This document shows positions 7,718 to 14,557 of a stretch of 37,833 nt of DNA, in pieces. Position 1 is the stretch's first letter. Each line of letters starts with the position of its first letter. Position numbers and translations under genes: made by a program. Source of the stretch: Gammaproteobacteria bacterium (lineage in GTDB: Bacteria > Pseudomonadota > Gammaproteobacteria > DSM-16500). The notes beneath the pieces are model-generated. The model saw nothing but the letters and a program-made list of their open reading frames with translations. It did no database searches and was not told the origin of the DNA. The stretch covers positions 1 through 37,833 of the forward strand of contig JABDEM010000013.1 in NCBI GenBank assembly GCA_013287085.1. Direction: 5' to 3'.

Positions 7718-8794
7718 TTAGCCTAATCGCATTCTGGGTAAATCGCCATCGTTAGCTGGGGGAGCAACAGGGTAAGGAGGTGCGGCAGCGGCAGCAGCAG
7801 GAGGTTGTTGAGGTGGCTCTCTCATTAGTTGAGCAGCCCCCGGTGCAGCGGCGCCAAGAGCGCGATGTAGTTTTGCATTAGTGGTTAACTTATCTTCGAA
7901 ATTTCTTCGTTGGGCGCATTTACCTTCGGCAATTAATCGCTCGATATGTGTATCTCTAGGACCTTTAGCCTTTAAGTATTCTCCATAGGTAGCAGAAAAT
8001 CTTTGTAACGCAGATTTTTTTTCGGCTGGTTGGGCTTTTTCATATGCCTGCTGTGCAGTATTAAATGCTTCTTTAGAAACCGCGATTTTTTGTTTTTCTG
8101 CTTCTGCTTTTATTATTTTAGCTTCTTGGATTCCGTTAAGATTATGGGCTGCTAAGTGTGCTTTCGCTTGATTTTGTTGCCTTATGTTGGCTCTTTCTCT
8201 TTCTTGACGTTCGCGTTCTAAGCGCTCAGCTGCTGCTTCCCTACGTTCTTGCTCTAAACGTGCTGCACGCTCACGCTGTACAGCGGCTTCTCTTCTTTGT
8301 CGATCTGCTTCGGCTCTTCTTATGTTATCTTCTTGTGCCGCTTGTCTAGCTCTTTCTTCCCTATATTTTGCGCAGCTCAAAACTTCGCATGTTTTAAAAA
8401 TAATTGCACCGGCTAAACAAATAGAAGTGCCGGCAAAATAAACCACAGCAGAAACTGCATTGATAAGTAGACCGAGTGGAGGGAAAAATACAGCAATAGG
8501 CATGCAGCCAGGAGATACGCCAAATTCTTCCTTTGGTTCACTACGCCCAAAGAGCGTGAACCCACTACAACAGGCATTACAGACTCCCGCGCAGGCGCTT
8601 GCGAGGAGAAAGAGGGTTTGGAAAACGGCGCTCACTGCTACAACAGCTCCCCCTGCATGAATAAGCAAAAGAAGAAAAAGGGGAGAAAAAAGAAGGAGTG
8701 AGGCAAAGGCCCAGAATAAAGTGTAGCCTGCTTTTTCGAACGTTTTTCCACCTAGTTCAAAAGTTAAATTAAATAATTCTTCTGCTGATTTCAT
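7718..8794 (-). CDS. Membrane protein with charged helix, candidate effector
   Basis: An unrecognised 358-residue protein with three clear parts. Residues 22-80 and 97-133 are hydrophobic, probably two membrane hairpins, with a Cys-rich patch (CAGVCNACC) between them. Residues about 143-235 are a long Arg/Glu/Ala-rich stretch (REERARQAAQED, RRAEADRQRREAA, RLERERQERERA) expected to form a single alpha-helix or coiled coil projecting from the membrane. The C-terminal ~50 residues are Ala/Pro-rich (PPQQPPAAAAAAPP) and probably disordered. The start is supported by AAAGG six bases upstream. A PmrA-like box with a -10-like hexamer lies 42-61 bp upstream, and a second box serves the divergent ankyrin-like gene. 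A secreted effector is inferred from regulation and architecture only. Confidence 0.7.
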   Translation of the reverse strand: MKSAEELFNLTFELGGKTFEKAGYTLFWAFASLLLFSPLFLLLLIHAGGAVVAVSAVFQTLFLLASACAGVCNACCSGFTLFGRSEPKEEFGVSPGCMPIAVFFPPLGLLINAVSAVVYFAGTSICLAGAIIFKTCEVLSCAKYREERARQAAQEDNIRRAEADRQRREAAVQRERAARLEQERREAAAERLERERQERERANIRQQNQAKAHLAAHNLNGIQEAKIIKAEAEKQKIAVSKEAFNTAQQAYEKAQPAEKKSALQRFSATYGEYLKAKGPRDTHIERLIAEGKCAQRRNFEDKLTTNAKLHRALGAAAPGAAQLMREPPQQPPAAAAAAPPYPVAPPANDGDLPRMRLG

Positions 8795-8822
8795 ATTTAG
8801 CCTTTCTCAAAAAAGTGAACAT

Positions 8823-8855
8823 AGGATAGCAAAAAGACCTTAAGGAAAGCTTAAG
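8823..8855 (-). promoter_or_regulatory. PmrA-like box and -10 for the minus-strand membrane protein
   Basis: Read on the minus strand, CTTAAG (8855-8850) and CTTAAG (8844-8839) are 11 bp apart, in the 9-mers CTTAAGCTT and CTTAAGGTC separated by TC. A -10-like TATCCT occupies 8828-8823, exactly seven bases after the 20-bp box, as at the other sites in this window. Confidence 0.65.
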
Positions 8856-8932
8856 AGAAAAAATTAAATTAAATCATATTAAAAATCAAAGCCTTGAGAT
8901 GCTTTAGTTTTAATTTTAAAAAATATGACAGT

Positions 8933-8965
8933 CTTAATAAAACCTTAAGGTAATTCTAGTATGCT
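8933..8965 (+). promoter_or_regulatory. PmrA-like box and -10 for the ankyrin-like gene
   Basis: CTTAAT (8933-8938) and CTTAAG (8944-8949) are separated by five bases. A -10-like TATGCT is at 8960-8965, seven bases beyond the box. The box drives the plus-strand gene beginning at 9001 and lies back to back with the box of the divergent gene. Confidence 0.62.
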
Positions 8966-9000
8966 TTTGTGCTAATAAAATTAGTTAATGAGGTTTTGTA

Positions 9001-12000
9001 ATGTACGGACGAGATGAGTTGAGAAAGGTGGATTTGCCCACTCTTGCTGATGCAACCCGCGAAGGTCTGTCCGCCTATTTAGAGGGTATGAAAAGGCGAT
9101 TAGACGCTATCCGCAAAGAAGTGTGGGATCCCAATAACCCAGGTCATAATCCGTGTAACCTCCCTCGCCGGCAACAAGAGCTTTTCGCCGTTGCGATGAA
9201 TACTTTTGATTACATCATTAGAGATAAAGAGGACATTATTCGCCGTCTCACTCCACCTTTAGATAATCGATTATTTGATTACGTACCTGCTCGTGGTGAA
9301 GAGGAAGATCTCAAATTAAAAAAAGCATTCATCCACTTAGGTCAAGTAGCGTACGCAGTCCAAAAAGGTGCTTCACCTGCTTTGGGATACTTGAATTATG
9401 TATTTGCCACCATGGGCTTATTTATCAATAGTTATATCGATATAAAAAATCTCAAAGAAGAGGATATAAAGAACATAACAAAAAGGGAGGGTACTCCCAA
9501 TGAAATTCTTATTGAGTTTCTCGATAAAATGGTGGGAATCTGTATTGATGCCCGTACCGACGCTGCTTTTAACTATGCAAAGAAATTTGCAAAAGACGCG
9601 GCGCCCGAACCCTTCGACGCCATGATCGCAAAATGCGCAGACATAGAAAGAAAAGAAGAAGAAAACAAACCTGTTTATTTCCGAGCATTTAAAAGATTAT
9701 TAGATCAACACTGGGGTGATCAATTTACCAAAGATGAAAAAGAAGAATACGTTGTTGAAGGTGGCCGATTCTCAGATAAGTATTTGCTAGAGATAAAGCA
9801 ATATTTAGATAAAATTGGGCTTGAACCACAAGCTGATTTCTTGGAGCTCATTGCCGCTATTCCTGATAAGCATCGAGCAGCTTATTGTAAATTTGTACTA
9901 TTACATGATGACTTAATTCAAGATATTTCTACACAGGTAGAAGAATCTAGAGACCTGACAAAGATAGAATCGTTTTATCGATTTATGTTTATGGCATTAA
10001 TCCACCAAGGCAATTTTGACCCTAAACAAGATGGGGAACATAAGCAGGAAGAAGCACCAAAAAGTAATTGGGAAAAGTTAGAAGCTTATATAGATAAGAT
10101 TCCTCTTGAGAAAATTATTGAGATTTGGTCCGCTTCAAAAATCCGTTTACCCGCTATGCGTGCGTTGAAACCCAGTGAACAGGCGAGATTCGTGATGAAA
10201 ATTGCAGCAAAGGCTCTTCAGCGCGGAATAATGTTTGCTCAATTTTTTGATCTCACGAGAGAAGAAGGGCTGGAAAATTTAAAACACATGTTGGCGATGG
10301 ATAATATTGAAGTCATGCAATTTATTTTGAGTAGCGTTCATATTCCAAATGAGCTGAACATTAATCATATCTTATTAGAGCTTAACGCCTATAAAAATTA
10401 TACCTCACGGGTTATTGGAACTAACCCCGACGAGGTTACTGAGACGCTTCAAAATTATCTTCTGATTAATGACGTTACTAATGCGGTTGCATTGCTTTCA
10501 AGTGTACAAGACAAAGATGTGATGATGGATTTATTATATACTGTAGCGTTTGAAGATCGAAACATATGTAATCAATTTATAGCCCGCTTAATTGAAGAAT
10601 TAATCAGTACTAATGAAAATCCTTTTGTCATCATTCGGTTATTAGATATGTTTGAACAGAATTCTCCGGGTGCACTGCAGAGACTTATCCCAACGGCTGA
10701 TAACGTTGGTAAGAACAATAACTTCTTGCATTTGGTTGCTCAACATAATAGCCCTTTGCTGGTGGAGTATTTAAGTGAAAAAGGTGTGCCATTAACGGAT
10801 AAGAATAGTGACGGCCGAACACCCATGATGGAAGCGGTTGTTGCTCAGTCAACAGACTCTATTCATTTATTTCCTGATGAAGAAAAAGTCGATGAAACGG
10901 ACGGGAATCAATATGGTGCAGCGATGGTCAGAGCTGCTAAGCATAATCAACAAGACGCAGCAAAAGCAATTGTTACGAAAAATCCGTTATTAACAAAAGC
11001 ATTAGCAGCCCCATGTCGAATTTTAGGTTTGAATTTACCGAATGATCATGTGCAAAGTTTACATTTCGCCATCATGCATAATGATATTCCTCTTGCAGAG
11101 CAGATTTATGCGCGTACAAAAGATATTAATGCGCGAGCTAATCACTCTCACGGAAGAACCCCGCTACATGTTATAGCAACAAGCGTAGGCGTTACAAAAG
11201 AAACATTGGAATGGGTATTAAAACAAAATGGAATTGATTTGCTTGCTTTATACGATGGAAAAACAGCATTCCAATTGGGAAAAACGAGAGAACCCATTAA
11301 ATCATTATTAGATAAACCAATACCTATTATAGAGATTATAGAAGATTATTTATCAGAAGAGTATTTATCACGCAATGATGTCAAAACAGCAGCAAAAATC
11401 CTGGTCGATATGTTAGGAAATGTCGGCAAGGTTGCAATAGTGTTTAAGGAGTTACAAGTAAAGAAAAATCAAAAAATTGCAGAGTTAGCAAAAGAATTTT
11501 TGATAGCAGGGAAAGAAAAAATTGGCCAAAATAAACATATCCCACTTATCGATATCCTACAAAAAACTATCCCTAATATTGCTCAATTTGATGTAGGGAA
11601 TGGGGAAACCTTGCTGTTTCACGCCCAAGATGAGGAATTTGCTCAAGCATTGCTTGCTAAGGGCGCGAAGGTTACTCAATTAAATAAACAAGGTGAGTCA
11701 GCGCTTCTTTCTGCAGTCAAATCTAAAATTTGGGATGTGATAGGGGTTTTAGCAAAACAGATAAAATCGGAAAATGAAAAGAAAGCAGAAGCGAAAGAAA
11801 CGCTTGAAGAAATGAAAGCGACTGCTGCTATCGAACAAGAAATGAAAACCGCATTCGTTATCGCCGCCAAAGATAAAGCGAGAGAAGAGTTGGCTCTTCA
11901 ATTATTTAATAAAGAGGTGGCAGCAAAGTATAAAGACCCAGTGACAAGAGAAACATTGTTACAAACGGCTGTTGCCAATGAAAATCTAAAATTGGCTGCT

Positions 12001-12552
12001 GAAATTTCAACCGCTACAAAAGAAAATAGAAAAATAGTTGCTTCGCCGTTTAAAGATGATCCTAGTCAACAGATCAGTTCGATTGGGGCGCTTATCAATG
12101 AAGAAAAATATGAAGCTGCAGCAGAGCTGACTGCTTGTTTTAGTGAAGTAAATAAAGGTATTGTGAGTGCTATCTTACGTATAGATTTAATGGATGAACC
12201 CTATAAAACTATTTTTTACAGAAAATTGGTAAGGGAGTTGATTGGAGATAAAGAAAATCAAATTATGATCATTGAAATTATCACGGAATATCCTGCGATT
12301 TGTAAGATAGAAATGGATGAGCAGAAGAACACATTACTTCATTTAGCAGCACAGCATGATCTTTCTGATTTGACAGAGGCATTGATTATTAGTGGCAATG
12401 TTGAACCTTTAAAACTAAATAAACAAAATGAAACAGCAGATAAAATTGCAAAGGGTCAAACTGTGCAAGTATTTGCAAGCTTCTTTGGGCAGGGTAACAA
12501 AGCCCCAGGGGGGAGAATACCTGCGGCTAATCGAATGCAAGCAAAGAGATAA
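9001..12552 (+). CDS. Large ankyrin-repeat-like protein, candidate effector
   Basis: An 1183-residue, mostly helical protein. The N-terminal ~560 residues are not recognised. Degenerate ankyrin-like repeats follow: NNFLHLVAQHNSPLLVEYL near residue 575, GRTPLHVIATSVGVTKETLE near 717, GETLLFHAQDEEFAQALLAK near 867, GESALLSAVKSKIWDVI near 897, ETLLQTAVANENLKLAAEI near 984 and NTLLHLAAQHDLSDLTEAL near 1110. A Lys/Glu-rich helix lies at about 920-945. Ankyrin proteins bind other proteins, and in Legionella and Coxiella many are type IV effectors. The PmrA-like box and the neighbouring genes support the same idea here, but no secretion signal is proven. There is no predicted signal peptide or membrane segment. 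GAGG lies upstream of the ATG, and an 18-bp repeated sequence starts directly after the stop. Confidence 0.8.
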   Translation: MYGRDELRKVDLPTLADATREGLSAYLEGMKRRLDAIRKEVWDPNNPGHNPCNLPRRQQELFAVAMNTFDYIIRDKEDIIRRLTPPLDNRLFDYVPARGEEEDLKLKKAFIHLGQVAYAVQKGASPALGYLNYVFATMGLFINSYIDIKNLKEEDIKNITKREGTPNEILIEFLDKMVGICIDARTDAAFNYAKKFAKDAAPEPFDAMIAKCADIERKEEENKPVYFRAFKRLLDQHWGDQFTKDEKEEYVVEGGRFSDKYLLEIKQYLDKIGLEPQADFLELIAAIPDKHRAAYCKFVLLHDDLIQDISTQVEESRDLTKIESFYRFMFMALIHQGNFDPKQDGEHKQEEAPKSNWEKLEAYIDKIPLEKIIEIWSASKIRLPAMRALKPSEQARFVMKIAAKALQRGIMFAQFFDLTREEGLENLKHMLAMDNIEVMQFILSSVHIPNELNINHILLELNAYKNYTSRVIGTNPDEVTETLQNYLLINDVTNAVALLSSVQDKDVMMDLLYTVAFEDRNICNQFIARLIEELISTNENPFVIIRLLDMFEQNSPGALQRLIPTADNVGKNNNFLHLVAQHNSPLLVEYLSEKGVPLTDKNSDGRTPMMEAVVAQSTDSIHLFPDEEKVDETDGNQYGAAMVRAAKHNQQDAAKAIVTKNPLLTKALAAPCRILGLNLPNDHVQSLHFAIMHNDIPLAEQIYARTKDINARANHSHGRTPLHVIATSVGVTKETLEWVLKQNGIDLLALYDGKTAFQLGKTREPIKSLLDKPIPIIEIIEDYLSEEYLSRNDVKTAAKILVDMLGNVGKVAIVFKELQVKKNQKIAELAKEFLIAGKEKIGQNKHIPLIDILQKTIPNIAQFDVGNGETLLFHAQDEEFAQALLAKGAKVTQLNKQGESALLSAVKSKIWDVIGVLAKQIKSENEKKAEAKETLEEMKATAAIEQEMKTAFVIAAKDKAREELALQLFNKEVAAKYKDPVTRETLLQTAVANENLKLAAEISTATKENRKIVASPFKDDPSQQISSIGALINEEKYEAAAELTACFSEVNKGIVSAILRIDLMDEPYKTIFYRKLVRELIGDKENQIMIIEIITEYPAICKIEMDEQKNTLLHLAAQHDLSDLTEALIISGNVEPLKLNKQNETADKIAKGQTVQVFASFFGQGNKAPGGRIPAANRMQAKR

Positions 12553-12570
12553 AAAATGAAGGCGTTTCAA
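12553..12570 (+). repeat. 18-bp direct repeat, copy 1
   Basis: AAAATGAAGGCGTTTCAA directly follows the stop codon of the ankyrin-like gene. An identical copy lies at 16416-16433, downstream of the protease-like gene. Both follow a candidate effector on the same strand. Confidence 0.7.
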
Positions 12571-12600
12571 GGTCATTCTCTAAAGACAACTTAACCACTA

Positions 12601-12854
12601 GTCGTCCCAAAAATTTTCCGTCTAAGGAATTTACCGAAGACTGGTTGATGATCGGAAAATTATTTGGGATCTAGGGAGCAAAGCGAAAATTTTAGAATTT
12701 TTAGAATATTGCTGAGTAACCCCTACTAAAAAGTGCTCTAATCAACTCAATAAAAAACTCAGATTAAGTATTTTTGTCCCTGGATCCCAAACAAATCTTC
12801 ATGAATATTATTTTTCCTTGTCATGTTTACAGGATGAAGATTTTTTGGGACGAC
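12601..12854. repeat. Symmetrical inverted-repeat element, MITE-like
   Basis: A 254-bp unit in the 379-bp gap between genes. Its ends are inverted copies of GTCGTCCCAAAAA (12601-12613, and the complement at 12842-12854); 16 of 19 terminal bases match. A related motif, close to GAAGATTTTTTGGGA, occurs four times in alternating orientation (near 12605-12619, 12655-12669, 12786-12800 and 12836-12850). The left half and the right half can therefore each fold as a stem-loop, and 12663-12677 also pairs with 12777-12791 (14 of 15). No transposase ORF is present. A MITE-like element is inferred; no target-site duplication could be confirmed. Confidence 0.55.
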
Positions 12855-12904
12855 GGTATAGAGAGAAAACGGTCCATATATGACTCCTTCTTCCTTGAGG
12901 GAGG

Positions 12905-12922
12905 TTCCCGCTTTCGCGGGAA
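12905..12922. repeat. Short GC-rich hairpin (REP-like)
   Basis: TTCCCGC, four bases, GCGGGAA forms a seven-pair hairpin just downstream of the small secreted protein gene (minus strand). Read on that strand the loop is GAAA. No T-tract follows, so a simple intrinsic terminator is unlikely; it resembles widespread REP-type palindromes. Confidence 0.5.
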
Positions 12923-12931
12923 TGGTCGTCG

Positions 12932-13315
12932 TTAGTTGTTTATGATTTGATATGTTCCAGTTGCCCGCACTATCGTCACACCTGACGAGGAGTAATCCTT
13001 CAGCTCATCTTTAAAAGTAATAGAGTCATTAGGTTGTAATACGCAAGAAAGCCCCTGATTATCTGCTACTTTACCATTGCAAGGGTTTCCAGTGTTGGAT
13101 GTTGCTATCTGTATAACCCCGATATCGACTGAAATAACTATGGTTTCTTCTTTGCCTGAGAAGTTATTGAAGGAAAAGTTATTATAGTTGGTAACTTTCC
13201 ATGGGTTAGCGTAATTAGTCGCTGACGGTTGAGAAGAGCTGCTTGGATCTGCTAATGCAACCGCACTGCTTCCTAATAAGGCAACAGCAGAAAGAATAAG
13301 TAATTTTGTTTTCAT
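12932..13315 (-). CDS. Small secreted protein of unknown function
   Basis: A 127-residue protein with a clear signal peptide (MKTKLLILSAVALLGSSAVALA, cleavage before DPSSSS). The mature ~105 residues are rich in Asn, Ser and Thr and predicted beta strands (ETIVISVDIGVIQIATSN, GVTIVRATGTYQIIN). Two Cys (NPCNGK and GLSCVL) could form one disulfide, which would fit a periplasmic or extracellular location. I do not recognise a family. The start has GAGG six bases upstream. It begins 25 bp after the stop of the fic gene on the same strand, so the two probably form a two-gene operon under the fic operators. No PmrA-like box precedes it. Confidence 0.7.
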   Translation of the reverse strand: MKTKLLILSAVALLGSSAVALADPSSSSQPSATNYANPWKVTNYNNFSFNNFSGKEETIVISVDIGVIQIATSNTGNPCNGKVADNQGLSCVLQPNDSITFKDELKDYSSSGVTIVRATGTYQIINN

Positions 13316-13340
13316 TAAATACCTCGATTGTGGCTTGAAT

Positions 13341-14399
13341 TTAGAGGCAGTCTACAGGAATATTGATATTTAATAAATAAACCGTACTTCGTCCTGATCC
13401 GCTGGATTGTAATATTTTCTTATCCGTTAAATCCGTTAAATCGCGAGTGGCAGTGGCTTTTGAGGTTTTAGTAATGGCTGTGTATTTTTGTGCGCTCATA
13501 TTGTTATTTAACCCGTTCAGTTCTTCTTTTAGCATGTACGATATGGCTTTTAATTGTCTTTCATTAACCAATCGTTTTGCTCTGGCCCAAAATTTCATAG
13601 TGCTAATAATTTTTTCTTGCGCTTCTAGTATGATATTTGAAAAATACTTAATCCAAGCAGAAACTTCATTCGAACATTGTGCTTTTTTTAAAGCTTGGCA
13701 ATAATTTTCATCATTTTTCTTAGCTTCGATAAGTTGAGATATGCTAAATGGAAAAAATGAGCAATTAAATCCTTGCCATACAGCTTTTTCAGCAATTGCT
13801 CGTCCAATCCGACCATTTCCACCTCCAAAAGGATGAATGGATACAAAATATAGATAGGCTATTGATGAACGTACCAGAGGAAAAATAATTGCTTTTTTCT
13901 GTCTTGGAGCAGTTTCATTAAACCAATTTATGAATCGTTCTATTTCTATAAGGGTTTGCTTTTGCTCTGCAGGAGGTGCTTGGAAGTGAATGATGTTGTT
14001 TTTGTCTTTAACTGTCCTTGGCTTTGTTGCCCATTGGCCAACTCCAGTTTGGTTTTTTAAACCAGAGAAAAGCTGTGTATGCCAGTCTAATAAAAGACGC
14101 TCAGACAATGGTTTTTTATAGGATTGTTTTATTTCTGTAATCAGTTTTAAAATATTTTCAGCCCTTAGGTTTTGGGGTGGGGTGGGTTCTTTGGATAATT
14201 TTAATTTTTCTTGTATATAGGGCGCTATTTCTTTGTATTCATCTTTCTCTTCGAAAATTTTAATATCTTCCGGCGCGCTTATTAAAAACCCACTTATAAA
14301 ACCAGTATTCCACGCATATCTAAGCATTAAATATTGTAGATCATTATCTATTTTGTAAGAAAAATGCGGCCAATCTTTTTGTTGCCAGTTATAGGTCAT
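13341..14399 (-). CDS. Fic-domain protein with DUF4172-type N-terminus and winged-helix end
   Basis: A 352-residue protein. The N-terminus (YNWQQKDWPHFSY) is typical of DUF4172. The Fic core carries HFQAPP, IAYLYFVSIHPF and the motif HPFGGGNGRIGR at about residues 189-200. A helix-turn-helix-like end follows (SAQKYTAITKTSKATATRDLTDLTDKKIL). Fic enzymes usually transfer AMP to protein side chains. Two deviations are visible: the acidic metal-binding residue in HPFx(D/E)GNGR is Gly here, and the SxxxE(G/N) inhibitory segment usual near the N-terminus of this subfamily is not found. No ribosome-binding site precedes the ATG, and the start codon touches a palindromic operator, so a leaderless message is possible. 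The C-terminal DNA-binding domain suggests autoregulation. It could be a cytoplasmic regulator or toxin-like protein, or an effector. Confidence 0.85.
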   Translation of the reverse strand: MTYNWQQKDWPHFSYKIDNDLQYLMLRYAWNTGFISGFLISAPEDIKIFEEKDEYKEIAPYIQEKLKLSKEPTPPQNLRAENILKLITEIKQSYKKPLSERLLLDWHTQLFSGLKNQTGVGQWATKPRTVKDKNNIIHFQAPPAEQKQTLIEIERFINWFNETAPRQKKAIIFPLVRSSIAYLYFVSIHPFGGGNGRIGRAIAEKAVWQGFNCSFFPFSISQLIEAKKNDENYCQALKKAQCSNEVSAWIKYFSNIILEAQEKIISTMKFWARAKRLVNERQLKAISYMLKEELNGLNNNMSAQKYTAITKTSKATATRDLTDLTDKKILQSSGSGRSTVYLLNINIPVDCL

Positions 14400-14471
14400 G
14401 AGCCGATTATCGCATTTAATCGGCTCAAAAAACAGTGAAATTTGAGCCGATTAAAAGAAGTAATCGGCTCA
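14399..14471. promoter_or_regulatory. Two palindromic operators upstream of fic
   Basis: Two copies of the same 29-bp palindrome, TGAGCCGATTA, seven unrelated bases, TAATCGGCTCA, lie at 14399-14427 and 14443-14471, starting 44 bp apart. All four 11-bp half-sites are identical; the spacers differ. The first copy shares a base with the fic start codon. A -10-like GATAAT on the minus strand overlaps the first palindrome and would start transcription close to the ATG. Binding by the Fic protein's own winged-helix end is the simplest explanation; this is inference. Confidence 0.75.
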
Positions 14472-14484
14472 GCTATTCTAGCCT

Positions 14485-14517
14485 CTTAATATTTCCTTAA
14501 GGTTTTTGTGCTAGCAT
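14485..14517 (+). promoter_or_regulatory. PmrA-like box and -10 for the CE-clan protease-like gene
   Basis: The best copy in the window: CTTAATATT (14485-14493), TC, CTTAAGGTT (14496-14504). A -10-like TAGCAT at 14512-14517 begins after seven bases. The gene starts 40 bp further on. It lies 13 bp beyond the second fic operator, so the two divergent regulatory regions are separate but adjacent. Confidence 0.72.
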
Positions 14518-14557
14518 TATTTTTTTAAAATGTCCCAGAGTTGAATGAGGAAATGTT

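Noticed and set aside
7696..7724. Terminator hairpin TAGGCT/AGCCTA between convergent genes
   Set aside because: The stem is only six pairs with a long loop and no T-tract on either strand.
8158..8660. Plus-strand open frames opposite the charged-helix protein
   Set aside because: They mirror the low-complexity Arg/Glu coding region, lack ribosome-binding sites and give Leu-rich products typical of reverse translation.
12553..12931. CRISPR array or insertion sequence in the long gap
   Set aside because: The repeats are inverted and few, without regular spacers, and no transposase or cas gene is present.
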